From QHXW01 sp035297145 (GTDB lineage: Bacteria > Acidobacteriota > Terriglobia > Bryobacterales > Bryobacteraceae): a stretch of DNA of 64,000 nt. Both the position numbers and the translations under genes were made by a program. Shown piece by piece: positions 30,684-38,938 of this stretch (positions are counted from its first letter, which is position 1; the number at the start of each line of letters is the position of its first letter). Where the stretch lies: contig DATGZN010000084.1 in the NCBI GenBank assembly GCA_035297145.1, forward strand, positions 1-64,000, in the 5' to 3' direction. Under the pieces are notes generated by a model, which did no database searches, was not told the DNA's origin, and saw nothing but the letters and a program-made list of their open reading frames with translations.

Positions 30684-31985
30684 ATGAATCGCAGAAACTT
30701 CATTCAGACTTCGGCAATCGCCATGGCATCGGGCATGACGGCGCTCGGCGCGAATGACCGCATCAACGTTGCGGTGATCGGCGTGCGCAGCCGTGGCCGT
30801 GATCACATCACGAGTTACGCCAAGCTTCCGCAGGCGCGCATTGCCGCGGTGTGCGACATCGATCAGGCGCAGATCGAGCGCGCCGTCGCATTCACCGACA
30901 AGCTGACCGGCGCCAAACCGCAGAAGACCTACCAGGACATTCGCAAGCTGCTCGAAGACAAAGATATCGATGCGGTTTCCATCGCCACCTGCAATCATTG
31001 GCACGCGCTGGCCACAGTTTGGGCTTGCCAGGCTGGTAAAGATGTCTACGTGGAGAAACCTGCGAGCCATGAAATTTGGGAAGGCCGCAAAATGGTGGAG
31101 GCGGCGCGCAAATACAACCGCATGGTGCAGGTGGGGATGCAGAGCCGCACCACGCAGCATAAGATCCAGGCGATGCAAATGCTGCGCGAGGGCGTCATCG
31201 GCAAGGTCTACATGGCGAAGGGCCTCTGCTTCAAGCGGCGCCCGTCCATCGGCCACCAGCCCGATGGACCCATCCCGGCCGGCGTGGATTACAACACCTG
31301 GCTCGGACCGGCGGCGATGCGGCCCTTCAATCCGAATCGCTTTCACTACAACTGGCACTGGTTCTGGGACACGGGCAACGGCGACATCGGCAACCAGGGC
31401 GTGCACGAGATGGACATCTGCCGCTGGGGTCTGAACAAGAGCACTCTGCCGGAGGTCGTGGTGGCGGACGGCGGCAAGTACATTTACGACGACGATCAAG
31501 AGACGCCGAACACTGAACTCGCCACGTTCAAGTACGACGATTGCGAGCTGGTGTTCGAAGTGCGCGGCCTGCTAACGGGCGGCGAGAGCAGCATCGCCTA
31601 TGACGGCTCGAATTTTATCGGCAACCTGTTTTTCGGCAGCGACGGCTGGATGTCGATCGACTTGAAAGGCTTCCAAATCTATCGCGGCGAGGATCGCAAA
31701 CTGGTTCAGGAAATGAAGTACACGGAAAAGGAGGAGTGGGACACCACACCACACATCGAGAATTTCCTGAAGGCCGTTCGGAGCCGCAACCACAAGGATT
31801 TGACCTGCGATATCGAAGACGGGCACCTGTCAGCCGCTCTGGTTCACATGGCCAACATCAGCTATCGCACCGGACGCAAACTGCACTTCGATCCGAAAAC
31901 CGAGCGCTTTGTGAACGACGACGAGGCTAACGGCTACCTCAGGCGAAATTATCGCGAGCCCTTCATGATTCCAGAAAACGTTTAG
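30684..31985 (+). CDS. Tat-exported Gfo/Idh/MocA family oxidoreductase
   Basis: 433 residues. MNRRNFIQTSAIAMASGMT is a twin-arginine signal. NAD-binding Rossmann part: INVAVIGVRSRGRDHI, AAVCDIDQAQIE, VSIATCNHWHALATVWACQAGKDVYVEKPASHE (the EKP motif). The catalytic domain follows with NWHWFWDTGNGDIGNQGVHEMDICRWGL, a DIGNQG/H-E pattern typical of the acidobacterial and planctomycete exported branch. It oxidises or reduces a sugar, probably with NAD carried through Tat export after folding. It forms an operon with the sugar isomerase gene. Related to the gene at 45558-46670. Confidence 0.87.
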   Translation: MNRRNFIQTSAIAMASGMTALGANDRINVAVIGVRSRGRDHITSYAKLPQARIAAVCDIDQAQIERAVAFTDKLTGAKPQKTYQDIRKLLEDKDIDAVSIATCNHWHALATVWACQAGKDVYVEKPASHEIWEGRKMVEAARKYNRMVQVGMQSRTTQHKIQAMQMLREGVIGKVYMAKGLCFKRRPSIGHQPDGPIPAGVDYNTWLGPAAMRPFNPNRFHYNWHWFWDTGNGDIGNQGVHEMDICRWGLNKSTLPEVVVADGGKYIYDDDQETPNTELATFKYDDCELVFEVRGLLTGGESSIAYDGSNFIGNLFFGSDGWMSIDLKGFQIYRGEDRKLVQEMKYTEKEEWDTTPHIENFLKAVRSRNHKDLTCDIEDGHLSAALVHMANISYRTGRKLHFDPKTERFVNDDEANGYLRRNYREPFMIPENV

Positions 31986-31993
31986 CGCCGTTT

Positions 31994-33670
31994 CTATTTG
32001 CAGCTCATCGCGATGAGGCGTTCGGCGTGCTTCAGTGCTTCCGCGGTGACCTTCTGGCCGGAGAGCATGCGGCCAATTTCTCTTGTGCGCGCGGCATCAT
32101 CCAGTTCCTCGACGGTCGCCACCGTACGCCCTTTCTGCTCGCGCTTCTCAACCAGGTAGTGGTGGTCGGCGAAGCACGCGATCTGCGCCAGATGCGTCAC
32201 ACACAGCACTTGGTTAGTTGCCGAAAGCTTCTTCAACCGGCGCCCCACGCCCTCGGCTACGCCCCCGCCGATTCCGGCGTCGACTTCGTCAAACACCAGC
32301 GTGCGTATGGCGCCGTTCGCACGCGCGGGAGCCGACACGCAGGTCTTGAGCGCCAGCGCGATCCGCGAAATCTCGCCGCCAGAGGCAATTTTTTCGATTG
32401 GCTTGGGCGCTTCGCCGAGATTGGGTGACACCAGGAACTCGACGGCATCTTTGCCGGATGCGCTAGCGTCGGCCGGGCGTATGGCAATCTCGAAGACTGC
32501 GCGCTCCATCGCCAGCGCCGCCAGTTCCGTTTCCACGCGTTTGGCAAGTTTTGCCGCCGCATCAGTCCGGCGCGCGGTGAGTTTGCCGGCTAGCGCTTCG
32601 TATTGCTCGCTCAACTTATGACGCTCGGCGCGCAGTTGCTCCATCCGCTCTCCCGCGTGCTGCACGGCGTCAATATTGCGCGCGACTTGATCGAGATAGC
32701 CGAGCATCTCTTCGATTGATGTGCCGTACTTGCGCTTGGCTTTATCGATGGCGGCAAGCCGCGTCTCGATCTCTTCGAGGCGCGCTGGATTGGCCTCCAG
32801 GCGTCCGAGGTAATCGCGCAGCGCATAGGCCGCTTCGGATAACGCAATTTCCGCCGGCTTGAGAGTTTCGCGAATCTCGCCTAGCGCTGGATCGATCCGC
32901 GCCAATTCTTCCAGTTTCTTTGCAGCGAGCCGGGTGAGCGCAACGGCTGACTCCGGCGAATCGTAAAGCGCGGCGTACGCGCCGCCTGCTGTCTCGAGAA
33001 TCCGGCCCAGGTTCTGCAACACACGGCGTTCGTTCTCCAGCGTCGCGTCTTCACCCGGCTGCAAACGCAGGCTTTCAATTTCTCTTCGCTGGAATTGCCA
33101 CAAGTCGAGCATGCGAAGCTTTTCCTGCTCGGACCGCTCAATATCGGCCAGCTCCGAGTCAACCTGCCGCAACGCTTGATAACTCTCGCCCACTTCACCG
33201 AGCAGCTTCTGAGCCCCGGCGAAATTGTCCAGCATTTCGCGCTGCGTGTCGGCTTGAAAAAGGAGCTGCTGATCGTGCTGCCCGTGGATGTCTCCCAAAT
33301 GCGGCGCGAGCTCGCGCAACAGCGCGGCGGTGGCCGGCCGATTGGCTACAAATGCACGCGACTTCCCGCCACCGAGCACCTCCCGCTCGATCAGCAGCTC
33401 GCCGTCTTCGATGTCAACACCGGCTTGATCGAGCGCGGCGCGCACCGCCCGGTCGTCGCGCACTTCAAAAATGCCGGCCACGCGTGCACGGTCCTCGCCG
33501 GAGCGGATCATTTCCCCGGAAGCCCGTCCACCCAGCAGCAATCCGAGCGCGTCTACAACAATGGACTTGCCGCTGCCGGTTTCTCCCGTGAGCAAATTCA
33601 ATCCCGTGTGAAAACGCACACGCAACCGGTCGACCACCGCATAGTTCTCGACCGTCAACTCCACCAGCAT
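31994..33670 (-). CDS. recN: DNA repair protein RecN
   Basis: 558 residues from the ATG at 33670. SMC-like ATPase: MLVELTVENYAVVDRL, Walker A TGETGSGKSIVVDAL, a long coiled coil (about residues 150-380), signature SGGEISRIALALK, Walker B RTLVFDEVDAGIGGG and VLCVTHLAQIACFADHH. RecN is recruited to double-strand breaks in the cytosol and is usually SOS-induced. A perfect TATAAT on the minus strand (33678-33683) ends seven bases before the ATG, which supports this start over the upstream ATG at 33715. An inverted repeat at 33717-33738 lies upstream. Confidence 0.95.
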   Translation of the reverse strand: MLVELTVENYAVVDRLRVRFHTGLNLLTGETGSGKSIVVDALGLLLGGRASGEMIRSGEDRARVAGIFEVRDDRAVRAALDQAGVDIEDGELLIEREVLGGGKSRAFVANRPATAALLRELAPHLGDIHGQHDQQLLFQADTQREMLDNFAGAQKLLGEVGESYQALRQVDSELADIERSEQEKLRMLDLWQFQRREIESLRLQPGEDATLENERRVLQNLGRILETAGGAYAALYDSPESAVALTRLAAKKLEELARIDPALGEIRETLKPAEIALSEAAYALRDYLGRLEANPARLEEIETRLAAIDKAKRKYGTSIEEMLGYLDQVARNIDAVQHAGERMEQLRAERHKLSEQYEALAGKLTARRTDAAAKLAKRVETELAALAMERAVFEIAIRPADASASGKDAVEFLVSPNLGEAPKPIEKIASGGEISRIALALKTCVSAPARANGAIRTLVFDEVDAGIGGGVAEGVGRRLKKLSATNQVLCVTHLAQIACFADHHYLVEKREQKGRTVATVEELDDAARTREIGRMLSGQKVTAEALKHAERLIAMSCK

Positions 33671-33677
33671 CGAGCCG

Positions 33678-33683
33678 ATTATA
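33678..33683 (-). promoter_or_regulatory. Perfect -10 hexamer of recN
   Basis: TATAAT read on the minus strand ends seven bases before the recN ATG, so the message is probably leaderless. No good -35 hexamer is seen at the normal distance. Confidence 0.5.
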
Positions 33684-33716
33684 CGAACTTTGATCGTGTG
33701 CCCGGCGTCACGCAAT

Positions 33717-33738
33717 CATACGCAAACATTTGTGTATG
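33717..33738. promoter_or_regulatory. Inverted repeat upstream of recN
   Basis: CATACGCAAA and TTTGTGTATG flank CA at the centre, with one non-matching pair. It lies 47-68 bases upstream of the recN start and also upstream of tolQ. It loosely resembles the GAAC-N4-GTTC SOS boxes of Gram-positive bacteria, but not closely enough to call a LexA site. Confidence 0.3.
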
Positions 33739-33803
33739 GAGATGTTCTGTCGATTTCACGATTTACGACGATCCACAGCGATTCCTATGTTACATTTGCA
33801 ATT

Positions 33804-33809
33804 GAGGAG
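33804..33809 (+). promoter_or_regulatory. Ribosome binding site of tolQ
   Basis: GAGGAG stands five bases before the TTG at 33815 and decides this rare start codon. Confidence 0.65.
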
Positions 33810-33814
33810 ACAGT

Positions 33815-34501
33815 TTGGTTCCAACGATCCCCGGACTTTTCCTGCAAACTCAGCTCTGGGACATGGTGATGGGCCATGGCACCCCGCTGACGTTCGCGGT
33901 ATTCCTGATTTTATTGATCTTCTCGGTCTTCTCCTGGACCATCATATTCGCCAAGTGGGGCGCCTTCCGGCGGGCGAGAAAGGCCGATGCACGTTTCTTG
34001 CGTGCGTTTCGCAAAGCCAACGCACTGGATGCGGTCATGGTGGCGAGCGAGCAGTTTCGCCCATCGCCACTGGTCGCCGTTTTCGATTTCGGTTACGAAG
34101 AGGTGGCGCGCCAGGTGAAATCACGCGGCACGATTAATAACAAGATCGCACTCGAGCGCACGCTCCAACTCGGAACCAGCGAAGAGGTAGCCAAGCTGGA
34201 ACGCAATATGAGCTGGCTTGCCACCACCGCGTCGGTCAGCCCGTTCATTGGCCTGTTCGGCACGGTGATCGGCATCATTCGCGCCTTCGACCAACTCGGC
34301 CAGCAAGGCAGCTCGAGTTTGCGCGCCGTTGGTCCCGGCATCTCCGAAGCGCTGATAGCGACTGCTCTTGGCCTGGCGGCGGCGATACCCGCCGCGATCT
34401 TCTTTAACTATTTCGGGCACAAGATCAAGGAAATGGGCGCGCGCATGGACGACTTCTCGCTCGAGTTCCTGAACATGACCGAGCGCACGTATGGAGAGTG
34501 A
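33815..34501 (+). CDS. tolQ: TolQ/ExbB-type proton channel subunit
   Basis: 228 residues from a TTG start. Three membrane helices: about residues 22-42 (FAVFLILLIFSVFSWTIIF), 135-160 (SPFIGLFGTVIGIIRAF) and 175-198 (SEALIATALGLAAAIPAAIFF). The MotA/TolQ/ExbB proton channel domain is clear, with LERNMSWLATTASVSPFIGL and the conserved Thr/Pro positions of the pore. With TolR it uses the proton gradient to drive the Tol-Pal system, which keeps the outer membrane attached during division. It is the first gene of the tol operon and lies three bases before tolR. Confidence 0.93.
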   Translation: MVPTIPGLFLQTQLWDMVMGHGTPLTFAVFLILLIFSVFSWTIIFAKWGAFRRARKADARFLRAFRKANALDAVMVASEQFRPSPLVAVFDFGYEEVARQVKSRGTINNKIALERTLQLGTSEEVAKLERNMSWLATTASVSPFIGLFGTVIGIIRAFDQLGQQGSSSLRAVGPGISEALIATALGLAAAIPAAIFFNYFGHKIKEMGARMDDFSLEFLNMTERTYGE

Positions 34502-34504
34502 GCG

Positions 34505-34948
34505 GTGGCAATAGTAGTCAATGGCGGCGGCTCATCGGGGCGGCGGCGGTCCTACGGGAGCGGCGCACTCTCCGAGATTAACGTCACACCTTTTGTTGAC
34601 GTCGTTTTGGTGCTGCTCATCATCTTTATGATGACGGCGCACGTGATGGAGTTCGGGATCGAAGTGGATGTGCCGAAGACGAAATACACAAAAGACAGCG
34701 CCAAAGATCTCGCGGTCATCAATATCACACGTGACGGAAATCCTTACCTGAATGACAAGCCGGTAAACATTCACGAACTCGGAGGGATACTGCAGCAACG
34801 TTATCGTGGCCAAGCCGTGTATGTCCGCGCTGACAAGGGCGTTACGTGGGACATTGTTGCCCAGGTATTGAGCGAACTCAGAGCCGCCAAAATCACGGTA
34901 AATATGGTGACCCAGCCGGAGGACTCCGCGGACAAGCGAGGGCGGTGA
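34505..34948 (+). CDS. tolR: TolR/ExbD-type protein
   Basis: 147 residues from a GTG. One membrane helix near residues 30-48 (FVDVVLVLLIIFMMTAHV) holds the proton-carrying Asp of the family in INVTPFVDVVLVLLIIFM. The periplasmic part (KTKYTKDSAKDLAVINITRDGN, VYVRADKGVTWDIVAQVLSEL) is a typical ExbD/TolR fold. The N-terminal GGGSSGRRRSYGSG is a basic flexible cytosolic tail. It works with TolQ. Its stop overlaps the next ATG by one base. Confidence 0.93.
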   Translation: MAIVVNGGGSSGRRRSYGSGALSEINVTPFVDVVLVLLIIFMMTAHVMEFGIEVDVPKTKYTKDSAKDLAVINITRDGNPYLNDKPVNIHELGGILQQRYRGQAVYVRADKGVTWDIVAQVLSELRAAKITVNMVTQPEDSADKRGR

Positions 34949-35736
34949 TGGCGCCTCACATAGACATCCTGGACGAACCGGAACCGTTGAAGGGTCCGCT
35001 GGCTGGTTCGATCGCCTTGCACGTCTCGGTAGCGCTGGCAGTCACGTTAGTTTCTGTGCTGCACGGGCGAGTTGAGCCTTGGGGCGACCGCAACTCCGGC
35101 GGCGGCTCGTCCATGATCGTCAATGTGGTTGGCCAGGTGCCCCTGCCGGCGCATGGCGGCCAGGTCAACCCGGTGGCGAACGACACCAAATCTGAAGTGC
35201 CAGAGCCCAAGCCCGACAAGGTGCAGAGGACCAAGGTTCAAGAACCAGAGCCGGATGCTATCCCACTCCAAAGCCGCAAGACGCCGAAGCGGCCGTCGCC
35301 TAGAGAATCGAGCCTCAACTCCTATCGGGCCAAGCAGGTCGATCGTCCGAACCAGCTCTACAGTCCGGAGGGTCCGGCGCTAAGCACTCCGATGGTAGGA
35401 ATGGCTGGATCAGGTGGCGTGGGCGTTGGCCGTGGTTCGCCCTTCGGTGATCGGTTTGGATATTACGTGGACATACTCAAGCAAAAGGTGGCACAAAAGT
35501 GGCGCACTGGCGATGTCGATCCGCGCGTCCGCTCAGCGCCACCCGCCATCCTAACCTTCATCATTCATCGTGATGGCTCGATCTCCAATGTCCGTGTTGG
35601 GCAGACCAGCGGTAACATTGCCCTGGATCTGTCAGCACAACGTGCGGTTGCGGATGCAGCGCCCTTTCCACCGCTCCCAGCGGCCTTCGACAGAAACGAA
35701 GTATCCATTGAATTCTGGTTTCAACTACAAAGATGA
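34948..35736 (+). CDS. TonB/TolA-like energy transducer
   Basis: 262 residues from the ATG at 34948 (TGATG overlap with tolR). One N-terminal membrane helix (about residues 20-40), a Pro- and Lys-rich periplasmic linker (EVPEPKPDKVQRTKVQEPEPD, RKTPKRPSPRE), a Gly-rich patch, and a C-terminal TonB-like domain: YYVDILKQKVAQKWRT, ILTFIIHRDGSISNVRVGQTSGN and AVADAAPFPPLP. It stands where tolA stands in other tol operons, so it is the probable link from TolQR to TolB/Pal. Sequence alone cannot separate TolA from TonB. Confidence 0.85.
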   Translation: MAPHIDILDEPEPLKGPLAGSIALHVSVALAVTLVSVLHGRVEPWGDRNSGGGSSMIVNVVGQVPLPAHGGQVNPVANDTKSEVPEPKPDKVQRTKVQEPEPDAIPLQSRKTPKRPSPRESSLNSYRAKQVDRPNQLYSPEGPALSTPMVGMAGSGGVGVGRGSPFGDRFGYYVDILKQKVAQKWRTGDVDPRVRSAPPAILTFIIHRDGSISNVRVGQTSGNIALDLSAQRAVADAAPFPPLPAAFDRNEVSIEFWFQLQR

Positions 35737-37085
35737 AAAAGACATTACTCGCAGGCATCGCTGTCATCCTATTGGGCCTATCTGTTCTCTGGGCGCAAGG
35801 CAACGACGTAGTCATTAAGATCATCAACGGTCAGAAGACGGTACTCGCCGCACCGGATTTGCACGGGTCAGGAGCGGCCCAGAACTTCATGGGCGCATTC
35901 AACGATACGCTCTTCAGCGATCTGCAAAATTCGGGTTTCTTCGACATGGCCCCCAAGGGCATGTATCCCTTGCAGGTGCCGCAGCGCCCCGAAGATTTCC
36001 GCCAACCACCCCGGCCCGGCACGTCCATGGGAGGCTTGGCGTTGGCCGACTGGGCGTCACCTCCGGTTAGTACAAACTACCTGGCGACCGGATATACCGC
36101 GGAACAAAACGGCCAGATAGTGCTATACGGCTGGCTTTTTGACGTCGGGCAGCCCAACCTCGCCAACGCGCAGATCCTGGGCAAGCGCTATTTCGGCTCG
36201 GTGGATGAAGCTGGTGCGCGTCTGGTAGCTCATCAGTTCGCGGCCGACATCCTGGCGCATTGGGGCGGAACATCGTTGTTTGGCACGAAAATCTATTTCG
36301 TATCGAACCGCACAGGCCACAAGGAAATTTGGTCCATGGATCCCGACGGCTCCAATCAGAAACAGCTCACCTCATTTAAGTCGATCTCCATCATGCCTGC
36401 GATATCGCCAGATGGCAGTAAACTGGCGTTTACTAGCTACGCGAGTGGGAATCCTGGTATATTTATACTCTCAACGGAGACTGGGCGCCGGTTGCCGTTC
36501 TACAACCAGAGGGCATCGTTGAATGCCACGCCGGACCTCATGCCGGACGGGAAGCAGATTCTGTATGCTTCCTCCGCCAGCGGTTACACCCAGATCTACG
36601 TCGCGAATTTGGACGGGAGCAATTTGAGGCGCATCTCCTCCTCGCGCGCCATCGAGGTGGAACCCAAGGTGAATCCGAAAACCGGGAACGACATCGTATT
36701 TGTATCCGGACGAACGGGCCCGCAGCAGATTTTCCGGATGAATTTTGATGGGACCGGCGTCGAAAGGCTCACGAACGGGGAGGGTGAAGCTTCCAATCCG
36801 TGCTGGAACCCAAATGGAGAAGTGATCGCGTTCTCATGGACGCGTGGGTATGCAACCGGGAATTTCAATATCTTTCTGATGGACGTTGCGTCGCGCGAGT
36901 ACAGCCAGTTGACTCACAGCGAAGGGCGGAACGAAAACCCGAGCTGGGCGCCCGATGGGCGGCATCTGGTCTTCATGTCCACGCGCAGCGGCTCCCACCA
37001 GATCTACACCATGCTGGCGGATGGCACCCAGGTGCATCAGCTAACCTCGGCAGGGAACAACTGGACGCCGGTATGGGGGAAGTGA
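35733..37085 (+). CDS. tolB: Tol-Pal system protein TolB
   Basis: 450 residues with a signal peptide (MKKTLLAGIAVILLGLSVLWAQG). The N-terminal domain (residues 25-190) is the TolB alpha/beta part; residues 195-450 form a six-bladed WD/PD40-like propeller with repeats such as IYFVSNRTGHKEIWSMDPDG, LAFTSYASGNPGIF, ILYASSASGYTQIYVANLDG, IVFVSGRTGPQQIFRMNFDG and LVFMSTRSGSHQIYTMLADG. It is periplasmic and binds Pal. Its start overlaps the previous stop (ATGA). All blades are present. Confidence 0.95.
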   Translation: MKKTLLAGIAVILLGLSVLWAQGNDVVIKIINGQKTVLAAPDLHGSGAAQNFMGAFNDTLFSDLQNSGFFDMAPKGMYPLQVPQRPEDFRQPPRPGTSMGGLALADWASPPVSTNYLATGYTAEQNGQIVLYGWLFDVGQPNLANAQILGKRYFGSVDEAGARLVAHQFAADILAHWGGTSLFGTKIYFVSNRTGHKEIWSMDPDGSNQKQLTSFKSISIMPAISPDGSKLAFTSYASGNPGIFILSTETGRRLPFYNQRASLNATPDLMPDGKQILYASSASGYTQIYVANLDGSNLRRISSSRAIEVEPKVNPKTGNDIVFVSGRTGPQQIFRMNFDGTGVERLTNGEGEASNPCWNPNGEVIAFSWTRGYATGNFNIFLMDVASREYSQLTHSEGRNENPSWAPDGRHLVFMSTRSGSHQIYTMLADGTQVHQLTSAGNNWTPVWGK

Positions 37086-37119
37086 TCGGTTCTTTGGAAC
37101 AATTCTGGAGGCAGAGATC

Positions 37120-37893
37120 ATGTTGTTGAAACGGAAATGGAGCATCATCTGCATCGCTATTGCGCTAGTTATGGTCGCGTCGGGTTGTAAGAAGAAGGCA
37201 CCGCCACCGCCGCCACCAGCACCGCCGCCAACCAAGACTGTTGAAGCGCCGCCACCGGCTGCGCCGGACATCACCGAGTTCTCGGCCGAACCGTCTTCGA
37301 TCGAGCGCGGGGGTTCGTCCACGCTGAAATGGACGGTAACCAACGCCAATCAGATCACGATCGATAACGGCGTTGGCTCGGTGCAAGCCACCGGCAGCCG
37401 CAGCGTTTATCCTAACCAAACCACCACCTACACGTTGAGGGCAACCGGCCCCGGCGGAACGCTCAGCAAGAGCGCCACGGTGAACGTGACCGCGCCGCCA
37501 CCGCCGGCAGCGCCGCCGCCGGCCAAGCCCGACTTGGGGCAGCGCATGAGCGCGTTGCAGGATGCGTACTATGACTACGACAAGAGCGACGTCCGCGACG
37601 ACGCACGATCGGCTCTCACTAAAGACGCCGATCTGCTGAAGTCCATTTTCCAGGACTTCCCGGATGCCGTCATCACCCTCGAGGGGCATTGCGACGAACG
37701 CGGCTCAGCCGAGTACAACCTCGGGTTGGGCGACCGCCGTGCCACCTCCGCGAAGGACTTCCTGGTGCAATTGGGTGTTCCCGCCGACAAGCTGAAGACC
37801 ATCAGCTACGGTAAGGAGCGGCCGGTTTGCACGGAGTCCAATGAGGAGTGCTGGCAGCGCAACCGGCGCGCGCACTTCTCCACGGGGCAGTAA
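37120..37893 (+). CDS. pal: Peptidoglycan-associated lipoprotein Pal with added Ig-like domain
   Basis: 257 residues with a lipoprotein signal; lipobox MVASGC, lipidated Cys23, followed by KKK. Residues about 28-48 are Pro-rich, 50-125 form an Ig-like module (DITEFSAEPSSIERGG, TLKWTVTNANQITID, SVYPNQTTTYTLRATGPGG), then another Pro-rich linker, and the OmpA-like domain at about 140-257 (YYDYDKSDVRDDARSAL, ITLEGHCDERGSAEYNLGLGDRRA). The last domain binds diaminopimelate in peptidoglycan. The Ig module is absent from the enterobacterial Pal. GGAGG before the ATG supports the start. It lies 34 bases after tolB. Confidence 0.93.
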   Translation: MLLKRKWSIICIAIALVMVASGCKKKAPPPPPPAPPPTKTVEAPPPAAPDITEFSAEPSSIERGGSSTLKWTVTNANQITIDNGVGSVQATGSRSVYPNQTTTYTLRATGPGGTLSKSATVNVTAPPPPAAPPPAKPDLGQRMSALQDAYYDYDKSDVRDDARSALTKDADLLKSIFQDFPDAVITLEGHCDERGSAEYNLGLGDRRATSAKDFLVQLGVPADKLKTISYGKERPVCTESNEECWQRNRRAHFSTGQ

Positions 37894-37900
37894 TCTCATC

Positions 37901-37953
37901 GGGTAGGACACGCGGCTCGGACCGATGGACAGGTGCGGGCTGGTGTCCTACCC
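37901..37953. repeat. Long inverted repeat between pal and cpoB
   Basis: GGGTAGGACAC (37901-37911) and GTGTCCTACCC (37943-37953) are perfect 11-bp arms with a 31-base loop. It lies between cotranscribed genes, so it may be an RNA-level attenuator/stabiliser or a REP-like element. A distant variant of the arm (GGGTAGGGCACAC on the minus strand) occurs near 63815-63827. Confidence 0.55.
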
Positions 37954-37961
37954 TCATATTC

Positions 37962-37967
37962 AGGAGG
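37962..37967 (+). promoter_or_regulatory. Ribosome binding site of cpoB
   Basis: AGGAGG stands five bases before the ATG at 37973 and rules out the in-frame ATG at 37925, which lies inside the inverted repeat loop. Confidence 0.7.
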
Positions 37968-37972
37968 CCAGC

Positions 37973-38866
37973 ATGAAATCTAGCCGGCTGATTCCAGCCG
38001 TAGTGTTTGCGTTCCCTCTCCTTTGCGGGGCAGCCAGCAAGGAAATTGTGGAGTTGCAGCGCGATGTGGCGCAGTTGCAGGATCAGATTCGCACGCTGCA
38101 GAGCGCGTTCGATACCAAGATGACGCTGCTCACCGCGCAAGCGCAGCAAGCCGCCGATTCCGCCACTCGAACATCCACCGCACTCGCGGGATTACAAGGC
38201 GCCATTCAGGAACAACTGCGCGAGCAAACCAAGCAGATCGCAGGTCCGGTGGCCAATCTCAACGCCAAGATTGACGAGATGACCACGGCGTTTCAGCAGG
38301 TACAGAACGGGATGGCCGATGTCACCTCGCGCCTCGGCAATATCGAGCAGCAGATGAAGGACTTGAGCAATCAGATGCGTACGATCTGTACTCCCGCGGC
38401 CGCCCCGCCCTCAGCCGGAGGGACGACCCCATCTCCGGGAGCTTCCAGCATTCCGCCCGTCGACGGTAAGACGCTCTACGCCAACGCCGATCGCGACCGG
38501 CTAGGAGGGAAGAACGATCTCGCACTACAGGAGTATCAACAATACGTCAAGTATTTCGGTGATGGCCCGTTTGCGCCGAATGCGCAGTTCTGGATTGGCT
38601 ATATTTACTACACCCAAACTGACTACGAGGACGCTCTAAAAGCATTCGATGACGTATTAGTCCGGTTTTCACCCAATTCGAAGACCCCCGATGCCTACCT
38701 ATGGAAGGGCACGACCCTGGTGAAACTTGGCCAACGCACCGCGGGCGCCAAGGAGCTTCGCCAATTGATCAAGCTTTATCCCTCAAGTGAAGCCTCCACG
38801 AAAGCGAGGGCTCAGCTCAAGCAGTTGGGCCTTCCTGTTTCTTCGGCTCCTGCACGTAAGCGGTAA
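37973..38866 (+). CDS. cpoB: Tol-Pal accessory protein CpoB/YbgF
   Basis: 297 residues with a signal peptide (MKSSRLIPAVVFAFPLLCGAA). Residues about 22-140 are a long coiled coil (IVELQRDVAQLQDQIRTLQ, VANLNAKIDEMTTAFQQVQ), a Pro/Ser-rich linker follows, and residues about 165-290 form the TPR domain (LYANADRDRLGGKNDLALQ, YFGDGPFAPNAQFWIGYIY, LYPSSEASTKARAQLKQLG). CpoB is periplasmic and coordinates peptidoglycan synthesis with outer-membrane constriction together with Tol-Pal. It closes the tol operon. Layout and place match the family fully. Confidence 0.92.
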   Translation: MKSSRLIPAVVFAFPLLCGAASKEIVELQRDVAQLQDQIRTLQSAFDTKMTLLTAQAQQAADSATRTSTALAGLQGAIQEQLREQTKQIAGPVANLNAKIDEMTTAFQQVQNGMADVTSRLGNIEQQMKDLSNQMRTICTPAAAPPSAGGTTPSPGASSIPPVDGKTLYANADRDRLGGKNDLALQEYQQYVKYFGDGPFAPNAQFWIGYIYYTQTDYEDALKAFDDVLVRFSPNSKTPDAYLWKGTTLVKLGQRTAGAKELRQLIKLYPSSEASTKARAQLKQLGLPVSSAPARKR

Positions 38867-38938
38867 TTCCCTCCCACGCAATTCCTGTTTTTTCTCCGGT
38901 CTGCAAAACCCACCCGCAATTGAGACAATAGGCAGTCT

